Shown piece after piece: positions 25,527 through 34,625 of a DNA stretch of 64,000 nucleotides (the first letter of the stretch is position 1; each line of letters opens with the position of its first letter). Origin of the DNA: CAZJLP01 sp964546955. GTDB lineage: Bacteria; Verrucomicrobiota; Verrucomicrobiia; Opitutales; Opitutaceae. A program made the position numbers and the translations under genes. The stretch covers positions 1 through 64,000 of the forward strand of contig CAZJLP010000026.1 in the NCBI GenBank assembly GCA_964546955.1, read 5' to 3'. The notes under the pieces were generated by a model. That model made no database searches. It was given only the letters and a program-made list of their open reading frames with translations, and was not told the DNA's origin.

Positions 25527-27524
25527 ATGCATTCGTTGCCATCGGGATATGAAAGCGTGATTCCTTGTCTAATGGTGCGCAATGCGTCCGAGGCAGCCGC
25601 ATTTTACAAAGAGCTATTTGGTGCAACGGAACGACTCCGCGTGAACTATCCGGGCACGTCGAAGATTGCCCATGCAGAACTTCACATCGGTGCTGCCGTT
25701 TTCATGCTCGCGGATTACCCGAAGGAAGGCGTTCCGCCGCCACCTCTCGCGCAGCACGGTCCGGCGGTACGCCTTTTGCTGCACGTGCCCGACAGTGATG
25801 CGGTGGTCACGAAAGCGGAGGCGTTAAAAGCAGAGGTGATTGTTCCGCCAGCTGATGCCGCGTGGGGGGGCCGACAGGCAATTTTCATCGACCCGTTCGG
25901 TCTCCACTGGGTGGTGGCTTCGCGACGCGCGGATCCAAAGCCTAGCCCTAAAAACGGAGAACATGCGGGATCTAAAACCTCGAGCGCCAGCTCGGAGAAA
26001 TCGTTATCGATAGCGCACCATGTTGCGCCGCCAATCCACTTCAGTCCCCTCGTTCCCGGCCTCGAGATTGACGAGGTGTCGCGTCCTCCGATCTGGAGTT
26101 CCCCTGAGAAGCCGTCGCGCCCGGCAGACCTGGAAGAAGTCGCTTTTTGGCCCGTCGTTCAACTCGCGGGATTGTTGCGGTCACGTCTGGTCAGCTCGGT
26201 CGAGCTAACCAAAATGTACCTCAATCGATTGCGGCGGCATAACAATAAGCTGAAATGCGTCGTTACCATGCTCGACGAGTTGGCTTTGTCGCAGGCCGAG
26301 CGCGCAGACGCCGAGATCAACTCCGGAAATTACCGTGGCTTGCTACATGGCATTCCCTGGGGAGCGAAGGATGTCATTTCTGTCGCTGGTTACCGGACAA
26401 CGTATGGCTCACGCGCGTATCGGGATCAGCTGAGCGAGCTGGACGCCACGGTGGTCACTGCGCTTGCGCGCGCCGGAGCAGTACTGGCAGCCAAACTTGC
26501 GACCGGCGAACTTGCTGGAGGAGACAAGTGGTTTGGCGGACGCACGAAAAATCCATGGGACGTCCTCCAAGGTTCGAGTGGCTCGTCAGCGGGCCCGGCC
26601 GCGGCTACTGCAGCGGGATTGGTGGGCTTTTCGATTGGTACCGAAACCTGCGGTTCGATCGTGAGCCCTGCGGGACGTTGTGGAGTCTTTGGCCTGCGGC
26701 CTACGTTTGGCCGTGTGAGCCGATACGGCGTTATGACGCTTTCCTGGACTCAGGATCGTGTCGGCCCGATTTGTCGGTCGGCCGAGGATTGTGCGGCGGT
26801 TTTAGACGCGATTTCTCATCCGGACGCCCGGGATCCGAGCGTTGTCAACATTCCGTTGAACTGGAACGCTGCGTTGGACATCCGGACGCTGCGGATCGGA
26901 TACATTGAACGCGCCTTCGCGGAGCCCGGCCGCCTCGCAGCTTGGCGGAACAATGAACAGGGAACTCTCGATCATTTGCGCGGGATGGGCTTTGATCTTC
27001 TGCCGGTTGAACCGTTGGATTGTCCCGTAGACGAGCTGAGTATCAGTGTTGAAGCAGCGGCGTTTTTCGAGGATCTGTTTCTCTCCGGTCGAGACGGTCT
27101 TTTGGCCAATCGCGGGCGGGCGGCGCATCTCAACCGCAGCCGCGAGGTGACAGCGTGCCACTACCTTCAATCTCAACGCAGACGGGGTGTCATGATGCAG
27201 CAGCTGTGTCAGGTGACGGAACAGGTGGATGTCTATCTCGCGCCGGCAGCCGACGGACGATGGAGCAACCGGAAGTCTCCAGTCGTTCAGCTGAACAGTT
27301 CGTCCTTTTCCGGTTCTGGCCTGGTGGAGCAACAGTTCAAACTGGCCAACCGTGCTGGCTATCCCGCGTTAGCGGTGCCGAATGGCTTTGACGAAAACGG
27401 TTGTCCAACCAGCGTGATTTTTATGGCGCGGCCATTTAGTGAGGCAAAGCTGCTGGCGGTTGCAAAGGCCTACGCAGACTCGACTCTATTTCATCGCGAA
27501 CGCCCGTCCGCGTTCAATCCGTAG
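25527..27524 (+). CDS. VOC (glyoxalase-fold) domain fused to an amidase-signature hydrolase
   Basis: A 665-residue two-domain protein. Residues about 5-135 form a PhnB-like vicinal-oxygen-chelate domain (PCLMVRNASEAAAFYKELFG near the start, IFIDPFGLHWVVA at the end). A linker of about 80 residues precedes an amidase-signature domain (about 210-660) with Lys in WGAKDVI, the cis-Ser in GSSGSSAGPAAAT, and the nucleophile Ser in TETCGSIVSPAG, so the Ser-Ser-Lys triad is present. VOC proteins include antibiotic-binding resistance proteins, and amidases cleave amides. The fusion could therefore bind and hydrolyse the product (self-resistance) or trim it. Catabolic amidase is the alternative. Confidence 0.88.
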   Translation: MHSLPSGYESVIPCLMVRNASEAAAFYKELFGATERLRVNYPGTSKIAHAELHIGAAVFMLADYPKEGVPPPPLAQHGPAVRLLLHVPDSDAVVTKAEALKAEVIVPPADAAWGGRQAIFIDPFGLHWVVASRRADPKPSPKNGEHAGSKTSSASSEKSLSIAHHVAPPIHFSPLVPGLEIDEVSRPPIWSSPEKPSRPADLEEVAFWPVVQLAGLLRSRLVSSVELTKMYLNRLRRHNNKLKCVVTMLDELALSQAERADAEINSGNYRGLLHGIPWGAKDVISVAGYRTTYGSRAYRDQLSELDATVVTALARAGAVLAAKLATGELAGGDKWFGGRTKNPWDVLQGSSGSSAGPAAATAAGLVGFSIGTETCGSIVSPAGRCGVFGLRPTFGRVSRYGVMTLSWTQDRVGPICRSAEDCAAVLDAISHPDARDPSVVNIPLNWNAALDIRTLRIGYIERAFAEPGRLAAWRNNEQGTLDHLRGMGFDLLPVEPLDCPVDELSISVEAAAFFEDLFLSGRDGLLANRGRAAHLNRSREVTACHYLQSQRRRGVMMQQLCQVTEQVDVYLAPAADGRWSNRKSPVVQLNSSSFSGSGLVEQQFKLANRAGYPALAVPNGFDENGCPTSVIFMARPFSEAKLLAVAKAYADSTLFHRERPSAFNP

Positions 27525-27570
27525 TTGGTCGCCAGCGATGATGATTGCGTGCCACGGATAAGATTGGCCC

Positions 27571-29283
27571 ATGGGCACCGAAAGCATATTGTCGGCAGCG
27601 GCGCTTGAGCAACTTGCCCGGACAGGGAAACTGAAGCGCAGCCAGGTCGAGCGCGCTGCCTTGGTACTGGCGGACCGCGGAGAAAATGAATTGGCAATTG
27701 AGATCCTGAAGAATTGCGAGCTGCGAGATCACCCTGAGTTATGTTTTGCGCTGGCGACGCTTCTTCAGGCGGCGGGGCGGGCGCTGGAGGCTGAAATCTA
27801 TTACAAGCGAGCAATCGAAAGCCGCCCGAAAAACCCCGGTTACCATGCGGCCATTGGGTTGCTATACCACGGTTGTCTCTCCCGGTTCGATCAAGCCAAG
27901 GCCAGTTACATGGCCGTGCTGGACGTGCAGTCGAAACATCAGTTTGCCTGCACGCAACTCGCCTCCCTGTACGTGGCGGAGGCAGGAGCCCAGGGAACCA
28001 TGCAAGGCTTTTCGCGGTACCTTGGGCGAGACCTCGATGAATCGCTCCGTTCGCTTGCGCTCGCCAACGGCTTTGCAGCGTTGGGCCACTATCAACCATC
28101 GAGCATGGAATATCGACGGGCTCTCGCTCTTTGGTCGCGTCGTCCCGACGATCCCTGTGGCCTTTGGATTTTGGGTGGCCTGGCGAAAATAGCGCGAGCA
28201 CTGGGTGATCATTCGACGGCGGACGAATGTCTGAGCACAGCGGAGGCTGAGTATCCCAATCATCCCCTGCTCAGGGTTCTGATTCTGCCTGAGCGCATCC
28301 GGTCTCTGCTCGCGCTGGGGCATAAATTGAGCGTCGGCGCTGCCTATCGTGGACTTTTGGACGGTCGGCAGACTTTGAGCCGCGCGAAGCCCTCGGGGAT
28401 CCCTGAGTGGACCGGCCAACCACTCGAAGATAGAACACTGCTCGTCACCAATCCCGACAGCGCTGGATTTGGCGACGATCTCATGTCGTTCCGATTTCTG
28501 CCTCTGCTCAAGTGGCAGGCAGGCAATTGTCGAATTATCGCCGTCGCTCGCAATCCGTTGCTGCCGCTCATCAGATCGATGCCGGAAGTGGACGAAGTTT
28601 GCCTGCCCCACGATGTGTGTCAGGCCGATTATCATGTGGTGGCGCCGCATATCCCATTGCTGCTCGATTGGACGTGGAGGTCGTTTGCCGATAAAGCCGC
28701 GGCCATCCGCCCCTCCGATCTAGCGATTGCAAAGTGGAGGCCTTTTGTCTCTGGTGGCCGCGGGATCAAAGTAGGCGTCTGCTGGCATACGGACGTGCGC
28801 CGATGTGAAAGTGATGCCTACAGTGCCCGATCGTTGCCGATTCGGCTGCTGAAACCGCTCGCTGAGATTCCAGGCGTCAGGCTTTTCAGCCTGCAATTTG
28901 GCGCGGGTGCCCGTTTCTCGGAAGGCATTTACGAACTCGGGATGACCGACCTGACAGGCCGGATCAAAACCTTTGACGACACAGCTGCCTTGATTTCGCA
29001 CTTGGATGCGGTCGTGACCATTGACACCGCTACTGCACACCTTGTCGGTGCGATGGGAAAGCGTGGGATCGTGCTGCTGCCGTTTTTTCCTTGCTGGCGA
29101 TGGGCCGCTGCCTCGGATTCCTGCCCCCTGTACCCAAACCTTCGCCTCGCCAGACAATCAGCCCCGGGAGATTGGTCCAACTGCATCGAAAGCGCATCGA
29201 AGTTTGTTCGCGCGATAACTGATGACCGTTCGTGCGGGAGCACAACTCGCCAAACGGGAGGACCGATGCAGCCTCAGGGTTAG
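27571..29283 (+). CDS. TPR-repeat glycosyltransferase-like protein (GT9/GT41-type C-terminus)
   Basis: A 570-residue protein. The N-terminal half (about 20-260) contains tetratricopeptide-like helical repeats (for example ALATLLQAAGRALEAEIYYK). The C-terminal half has a heptosyltransferase-like fold: NPDSAGFGDDLMSFRFLPLL, VGVCWHTD, and DAVVTIDTATAHLVGAMG, the last matching the donor-side D-x-x-x-x-H-L-x-x-A motif. Such TPR-glycosyltransferases often modify proteins or carrier-bound substrates. It follows the VOC-amidase gene by 46 bases and is probably co-transcribed with it. Activity is inferred from fold only. Confidence 0.82.
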   Translation: MGTESILSAAALEQLARTGKLKRSQVERAALVLADRGENELAIEILKNCELRDHPELCFALATLLQAAGRALEAEIYYKRAIESRPKNPGYHAAIGLLYHGCLSRFDQAKASYMAVLDVQSKHQFACTQLASLYVAEAGAQGTMQGFSRYLGRDLDESLRSLALANGFAALGHYQPSSMEYRRALALWSRRPDDPCGLWILGGLAKIARALGDHSTADECLSTAEAEYPNHPLLRVLILPERIRSLLALGHKLSVGAAYRGLLDGRQTLSRAKPSGIPEWTGQPLEDRTLLVTNPDSAGFGDDLMSFRFLPLLKWQAGNCRIIAVARNPLLPLIRSMPEVDEVCLPHDVCQADYHVVAPHIPLLLDWTWRSFADKAAAIRPSDLAIAKWRPFVSGGRGIKVGVCWHTDVRRCESDAYSARSLPIRLLKPLAEIPGVRLFSLQFGAGARFSEGIYELGMTDLTGRIKTFDDTAALISHLDAVVTIDTATAHLVGAMGKRGIVLLPFFPCWRWAAASDSCPLYPNLRLARQSAPGDWSNCIESASKFVRAITDDRSCGSTTRQTGGPMQPQG

Positions 29284-30131
29284 AACATGATTTCAGCGGC
29301 CGCCGAGGCGAAACGGCCTCCAGCTCGGCTTCCGGCCGGCACGGTAGGGCAAGCCGCCCGTCTGAACGGATGGGGTTGGTGACCTGTTCTGCCGGGATAT
29401 TTTGAAATTAGTTTGGACCAGGGCCAACGCTTATTGTCACGACTTATGTCGCTCTTGGTCACAAGGCAGGCGGCGTGAGATGGTATATAATATACGTAAC
29501 CGGAGAAGACGCAATCATGCTAAGGCTCAATATGAAAGCATGATCGAGAGCCACCGCATATCGGCAAGGGGCATGGCGGCGTTTGCCATGGCTTATAATA
29601 TTGGGAACGTCTACTTGTTGCTGCAGGGCTGCATCGCGTCGTGAACGCTTGTCGAGAGACGATTGCGGTACTGAAGCAAACCCGCAGAATGGCTGAAATC
29701 GGCGGCCGATGGATTTTCCGTGTTGATAGCGACGATATGAGACTCCGCTCCCTTATCGAAAATCCGGACTGCGTATATTTCCAGATCCCGTGTAAGCGGG
29801 TGACTGGTCTCTAGTCTGACCCCAGAAACAACTTAAATCGGCCTGACTAATTCCTCTGCGACGTCGCTTGTAGATGCTGTACGTGCGTCACGCGCAGTAA
29901 TTGCCATATCTTTATATAAGAATGTGCCGCCAATGGGCTTGATCGTGCAAGTACGCAGTCCCTTTTTTGAAAGCGCAACGTCGGCGCGCGGCAAAATTAC
30001 GTTTGCCGACATTTTCAGCCACTCCGCGTGCCAAAATAGATTTCATCGACTGGGTGCTCTATAGACTGGCTTGTCGTGGTAGCCCTGCTTGATTTTGAAG
30101 CGGCGATTTCCAGCTGTTTGATCGGGCGGTG
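29284..30131. other. 848-base interval without a supported gene
   Basis: No coding region is convincing. An AT-rich stretch with TATAAT-like words lies near 29484-29500. Short frames (such as 29402-29644 and 29933-30064) lack homology or a good start context. A GTCTGACCCC word near 29814 recalls flanks of some mobile elements, but no transposase is visible. It could be degraded sequence at a boundary between functional blocks. Confidence 0.4.
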
Positions 30132-32024
30132 CTAGGGGTGGCGGTTCGGGCCGTAGTAATAGACGGCGCGCGACAGGACTTCGGTACATGCATTCGAGGC
30201 GCGAGAACCACCGGCATTGGTTGCGGCGACAAGCGCGAGTTGACGCTGGGGCCAGATATGCGCCAATACGTAGAATGTTCCTCCGCTTCCGCTGTGTCCG
30301 CTGACCGGTTCGCCCCCCACTATCGAAACGCCCCATCCGGCGGCGTGGCCGCCGATTGGCGAATGAAGCCGTTTGATGCTCTCCGCCTTGAGCAAACCGT
30401 CTTTGCCCGCCAATCCGCGCAGGTGGAGCTGAAGGAACTTGGCATAATCCGCCAAGCTCATCGCTGCGCCGCCCGCGGGCGTGAAACAAAGCGGCAGATG
30501 ATAGTTGTCATGAGGATCGTGAGGATCGTGCGGTTCTACTCCCTTGTCCGTTTGGCGGTGTCCCCAGGGCTGATTAGGGTCGTTCGTAGCCGGCCAGTCG
30601 AACGTCGCTGAAATCCCCAAAGGAGCGAATAGCCGGGATTGAATGGCCGCCTCCCACGTCAGGCCCGTCAGTTTTTCGATGATCGTTCCCGCAATAGCGT
30701 AGCTCGCGTTGGAATAAAAATAGGTCGTGCGCGGAATCGTGACCGGAGCGCGGTGAAGGGCGCGGCGGCAAAATTCGAGGCGTTGTCTCTCGGCCGGACC
30801 GGTAAGTGTTTCCACGTCTTCCTTCCATTGGGCGCCGGGAACATAGGTATAAGGCTGGATTCCGGCGCGGTGATGAAGCAGGTCGCTGACCGTGACTTCG
30901 GCATATTCGCTGCGGGCGGTCTGCTTCCACTCGGGAAACAGGTCCAAGATTTTCGTCTCCCAAGAAAGTTTTTCCTCCTCGATCAACATTGCGATCAAAG
31001 TCGCCGTCATCGCCTTCGTGTTGGAACCTAAGGAGTATTGAGCATCACGTGTGATTTCCTGGTCAGAACCGAGACGTTTCGATCCCACCGAAATTATTTC
31101 ACGAACTTCATTTGCCCCTGTCGTCATGAGGGACAATGCCGGAAGCCGAGCGGCGGATTCTACTCGCTTCAGCAGCGATGGGAGCGGAACGGGTGCCAAT
31201 CTTACACTTCCTATAATCGCAAGAGTCAGGGTCGTGAATAGGGCGATACGGATGATGCCGCCTAGTGCCGCGCGGAGCGGCACAAGTCGTCGAGAGGGGG
31301 AATACGCTTCGCGGACCATCAGGCCTAACGGAACAAAAATGGCCAGAGTCAATGCGAGAGGATTGGCCCGAGACGGGGTTATCTGGCCAATGATGTCATA
31401 AATCCCAAACTGGGAGAACTGTCGGTTTATTGCCTTTGGGAGTAATTCTGCACCAAGGATAAAAGCACCGACGATGAGCAGTGCCGTGACCCATCGTGAA
31501 CGGGTCAGTGCCGCCAGCGCGATGGTGAGAGGCGTGGCGAGCAAGGCCACCGTCAAATTTACGCCGCCGCTATACCATTTTCCGGTGGGTAGCGCGAGAG
31601 TAGGCCACAGGTTGGTGTCGATTCCGTACCAGGCGCTCCCCGGCAAGGCGTCAGCGTGGAGTGCGAGGAGCACGCAAGGTAAAAAAGCTCCGCCGACGAC
31701 ACTGATCACGATACATACGAGCTGTGGTGTCCACCAGCGGACCGAAGGCGAAACTTTGTTTGGTGACATTTCCCCGCCAGCGGGGGGAAAGCTGTTTCGG
31801 CGGGCGCTGAGCAGCCCGGTGAGCACGGGAAAAAGCAGCATGTACGCCGGGACGACTTGCGTTAGCCGAAGAGTTGGCCAGATGCGGGCATTTAATCCTA
31901 CCAGGGCTACGAGGCTAAATCCCAACGCCGCAAAAATCGCGATTCGTTGCGCCCGAAGCGCGCAGCCGATATCTTGGGTGATGGCGAGTAGCCGCGGGGC
32001 GGACAAAGAGAGGGAATGCGACAT
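30132..32024 (-). CDS. Membrane-anchored class C beta-lactamase-like serine hydrolase
   Basis: A 630-residue protein with about seven hydrophobic helices in residues 25-280, followed by a penicillin-binding/beta-lactamase class C-like domain. Catalytic motifs are SxxK (SNTK, near residue 333), YxN (YSN) and HSGSGG in the KTG position, so the enzyme looks active. The catalytic domain probably faces the periplasm. An odd HDPHDPHD tract comes from two copies of the nine-base word GAGGATCGT at 30512-30529. Membrane-bound members of this superfamily cleave prodrug motifs from NRPS products (ClbP in colibactin), but there the peptidase is N-terminal and the helices C-terminal, the reverse of this. 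A cell-wall esterase or peptidase is also possible. Confidence 0.86.
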   Translation of the reverse strand: MSHSLSLSAPRLLAITQDIGCALRAQRIAIFAALGFSLVALVGLNARIWPTLRLTQVVPAYMLLFPVLTGLLSARRNSFPPAGGEMSPNKVSPSVRWWTPQLVCIVISVVGGAFLPCVLLALHADALPGSAWYGIDTNLWPTLALPTGKWYSGGVNLTVALLATPLTIALAALTRSRWVTALLIVGAFILGAELLPKAINRQFSQFGIYDIIGQITPSRANPLALTLAIFVPLGLMVREAYSPSRRLVPLRAALGGIIRIALFTTLTLAIIGSVRLAPVPLPSLLKRVESAARLPALSLMTTGANEVREIISVGSKRLGSDQEITRDAQYSLGSNTKAMTATLIAMLIEEEKLSWETKILDLFPEWKQTARSEYAEVTVSDLLHHRAGIQPYTYVPGAQWKEDVETLTGPAERQRLEFCRRALHRAPVTIPRTTYFYSNASYAIAGTIIEKLTGLTWEAAIQSRLFAPLGISATFDWPATNDPNQPWGHRQTDKGVEPHDPHDPHDNYHLPLCFTPAGGAAMSLADYAKFLQLHLRGLAGKDGLLKAESIKRLHSPIGGHAAGWGVSIVGGEPVSGHSGSGGTFYVLAHIWPQRQLALVAATNAGGSRASNACTEVLSRAVYYYGPNRHP

Positions 32025-32144
32025 GAGTTCAATGAGGAGAAGGCATTTTGCGCACTTGCGAAGGGTTGTCCGCGGCCGGCGATGGACAAATCAGATGCGG
32101 CCCCGCACGTTCGCCAACGGCTCTGGCCTTGCGACCATGGAGTG

Positions 32145-33140
32145 TCAATCGGTTTGACGCTCCCGAGGAGAGAAGCGCCGGAAGAATCGATTGTGCATGT
32201 AGCGATACATACGCGGGTGGGTTTGGCACAGCCAATTTGCCACACCGTGCCGTGCGCGTTGTAATAGGGGACACCCCTCCAAGCCAATTTCATCCACGAT
32301 CCCGATAGCGCGGTGCCTGTCTTGCATCACGGAATTCAGCATCCATTTGTGCGCCTCATCAAAATCCGATTTCCACCGCCCCGTCCGGCTGCGGTCAAAG
32401 GGTTTGAAAACGCGAAACTTCCAACTTATCTCGTCCTGCGCCACCACCCCTGTCGGCGTCTGATGGTCTATTTGCGACTGCTCGAAGGAAACATTCAAGA
32501 AGTTGCAGAGCTGTCGCGTTTCCGCTTCAGGCGAAGCCAGGAGCGTTTCGAAGTTCACACGATGGACTTGATTCGGGTGACGCTTTTCGAAGCTCAACAT
32601 GTAATCGATGCCTTCTCTCCATCGCCAGGCATAAACTCTCAGCGATTGCCTGAGGCCCGTTGAAAGTTCGGCGGTCGAAAGCAGGACGTCGCGCCCGTCG
32701 CGAGTGACCCACAAGACTTTTGCATCGGGAAAATCCTTGATGATTGTATGCAGCCTGAACAGGTGAAGCGGCGTTTTTTCGCCGACCAGCGGTTTCCCCT
32801 CCTGCGCGGCGTAACATTCCAGCAGAGCAGCGAAGAGCTGAGCTTGCGCACGAGGCCAGACGGGCGGCATATCGGTCGGCAATGCCGCTAGTAGAGCTGC
32901 GCGGTTTACTCCCAGCGCGGCCGGCGCGCAGTATTTAAATTCAAGCAATTCGTCGACCAGCCCTTCCCAGCGGTTGTGCGCTGAAAGCTCCCGGCGGGGG
33001 AGAAACCAGTGATAGTAATGAGTCTCGGGGAGAATACAGATCCGGCTGTGCCGATCGAGTATCGCCGCAACAAGCGTGGTTCCCGACCGGGGTAAACCCA
33101 CAATAAAAATAGGACTCCGGTGCGGCGAGGATGCAGGCAT
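32145..33140 (-). CDS. Sulfotransferase family protein
   Basis: A PAPS-dependent sulfotransferase-like protein of about 331 residues. The 5'-phosphosulfate loop is IVGLPRSGTT at the N-terminus and the 3'-phosphate segment is LWVTRDGRDVLLST; a LVGEKTPLHL segment lies between them, as in Sulfotransfer_3 proteins. ATG at 33140 with GGA eight bases upstream is preferred; an in-frame TTG at 33320 would add 60 basic residues without homology. It is divergent from the imelysin operon. It may sulfate a sugar or residue of the product; a cell-surface target is equally possible. Confidence 0.88.
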   Translation of the reverse strand: MPASSPHRSPIFIVGLPRSGTTLVAAILDRHSRICILPETHYYHWFLPRRELSAHNRWEGLVDELLEFKYCAPAALGVNRAALLAALPTDMPPVWPRAQAQLFAALLECYAAQEGKPLVGEKTPLHLFRLHTIIKDFPDAKVLWVTRDGRDVLLSTAELSTGLRQSLRVYAWRWREGIDYMLSFEKRHPNQVHRVNFETLLASPEAETRQLCNFLNVSFEQSQIDHQTPTGVVAQDEISWKFRVFKPFDRSRTGRWKSDFDEAHKWMLNSVMQDRHRAIGIVDEIGLEGCPLLQRARHGVANWLCQTHPRMYRYMHNRFFRRFSPRERQTD

Positions 33141-33407
33141 AGCTTCCGAAATCGGCGGCCGGGTCGGAACATTCGGAGGCTCGCTTAGGGCGGCAAGCAA
33201 AATCGCCGTTTGACGCCTCCGCCTTTTGAGGCCGGCATGGAGTGCAATTGTCCAAAGCGTTACCCCCCTCGATGAGCATGAGTCCCCGTTGATTAGAGGA
33301 TCGCGGTTGAGAGCTCCCAAACGCCCGTTTTTTCTTGCTTAGTCATCTATGACGTGAAGTAACTAGCAGTGCTTAGCGGAGTTGGTGGCTGGCAGTCTGG
33401 CGACATG

Positions 33408-33413
33408 TATAAT
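33408..33413 (+). promoter_or_regulatory. Possible -10 element upstream of the imelysin operon
   Basis: A perfect TATAAT preceded by TG lies 13 bases before the ATG at 33426, which would leave an almost leaderless transcript. No good -35 hexamer is seen, so this is tentative. Confidence 0.25.
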
Positions 33414-33425
33414 GGCTATATAATC

Positions 33426-34616
33426 ATGCGTATCGTGAGATCGTTCGTGGCCGCGCTTGTTCCATTAGCGGCTATGCCAGGACCAGTCGTGGCAACGGAG
33501 GGCAAGGACGACGGCGGGCTACTCAGGCAAGAGGTGTTACGGACATATGCTCAGATCGCCTGTGCCGTCTATGACGATAGCTTGCGCGAGGCTGAGAAAT
33601 TACAGCTCTGCATTCGTGATTTCTTAAACCATCCATCGGAACGAACCTTGCAGGATGCACGTGCCGCCTGGATTGCCGCGCGCATCCCTTACCTGCAATC
33701 GGAAGCTTTTCGTTTTTGCGACGGTCCCATCGAGAAAGTCGAAGCTCGGATCAATGGCTGGCCGATTGACGAGAGTTACGTTGACGCAGTTGCGGGAGAC
33801 AGCAATGCGGGCATCATCAACAATCCGGAGCGCTTTCCCGTTTTGTCCAAGGAAGTATTGGCATCGCTAAACGAGCAAGAGGGCGAGAAGAATATCTGTC
33901 TGGGTTTTCACGCGGTCGAGTTCTTGCTATGGGGACAAGACGAAAGCCCGAACGGTGCAGGCAGTCGTTCATTTCTCGACTACGTCGTGAGTGAAGAGCG
34001 CGCCATGCGTCACGCGGCACGCCGTCGTGACTGCCTTCAGGCGATGGTAGATCTCCTGGTCGAGGATCTTCGAACTGTCGCCGAGAGCTGGCGCGACAAA
34101 TCTCCTGACAACTACCGGGCGGCTTTCTCTGCCCTTCCGGCCGACGAAGCGCTGAGAAAACTGATTCACGGAATTGGCACCTTCGGCGGAGTAGAACTTG
34201 CGGGAGAGCGACTGACAGTTGCGTACCAGACGAAGGAGCAGGAGGACGAACAGTCCTGTTTTAGCGACACCACTCACCTCGATACATTGTACAATGCCCT
34301 GGGTGTTATGAATATTTACTTTGGACGTTACGAGAGTGGCGGCGGAACGAAGGTGGAGGGGACGGGATTGCACAAACTTTTGAGCGTTGTCGCGCCCGAC
34401 TTGGCTGTGCAATTGGGCCCCCAGGTCGAAGCTAGCGTAAGTGCTGCGCGCAATATCGTGGCTCCGTTTGACCGAGCGATCGGCGCCCAGGCCTCCGATC
34501 CAGCGCGTGAGGCTATCCACAAGACGATTCAAGCGCTGGAGGCGCAGACGCAAACGTTAGCCGAGGTGCTGAATCGTCTGGGCTTGTCGCCGCTGGATTC
34601 GGGCCCAAGGGGCTAG
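33426..34616 (+). CDS. Imelysin-family protein (M75), first copy
   Basis: A 396-residue exported protein. ATG at 33426 gives a clear signal peptide (MRIVRSFVAALVPLAAMPG, cleavage near VVATEG); the upstream in-frame start would bury it. It carries the imelysin signature GFHAVEFLLWGQDES, with the HxxE pair typical of this family. Imelysins (ICMP, IrpA, EfeO relatives) are periplasmic or surface proteins in iron uptake; peptidase activity is doubtful. It is the first gene of a tight operon: the next three start within about 10 bases of, or overlap, each preceding stop. Confidence 0.93.
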   Translation: MRIVRSFVAALVPLAAMPGPVVATEGKDDGGLLRQEVLRTYAQIACAVYDDSLREAEKLQLCIRDFLNHPSERTLQDARAAWIAARIPYLQSEAFRFCDGPIEKVEARINGWPIDESYVDAVAGDSNAGIINNPERFPVLSKEVLASLNEQEGEKNICLGFHAVEFLLWGQDESPNGAGSRSFLDYVVSEERAMRHAARRRDCLQAMVDLLVEDLRTVAESWRDKSPDNYRAAFSALPADEALRKLIHGIGTFGGVELAGERLTVAYQTKEQEDEQSCFSDTTHLDTLYNALGVMNIYFGRYESGGGTKVEGTGLHKLLSVVAPDLAVQLGPQVEASVSAARNIVAPFDRAIGAQASDPAREAIHKTIQALEAQTQTLAEVLNRLGLSPLDSGPRG

Positions 34617-34625
34617 GTAATTGCG

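Noticed and set aside
29402..29644. An 80-codon frame in the 29.3-30.1 kb interval
   Set aside because: No recognisable domain, poor start context and unusual composition; insufficient to call a gene.
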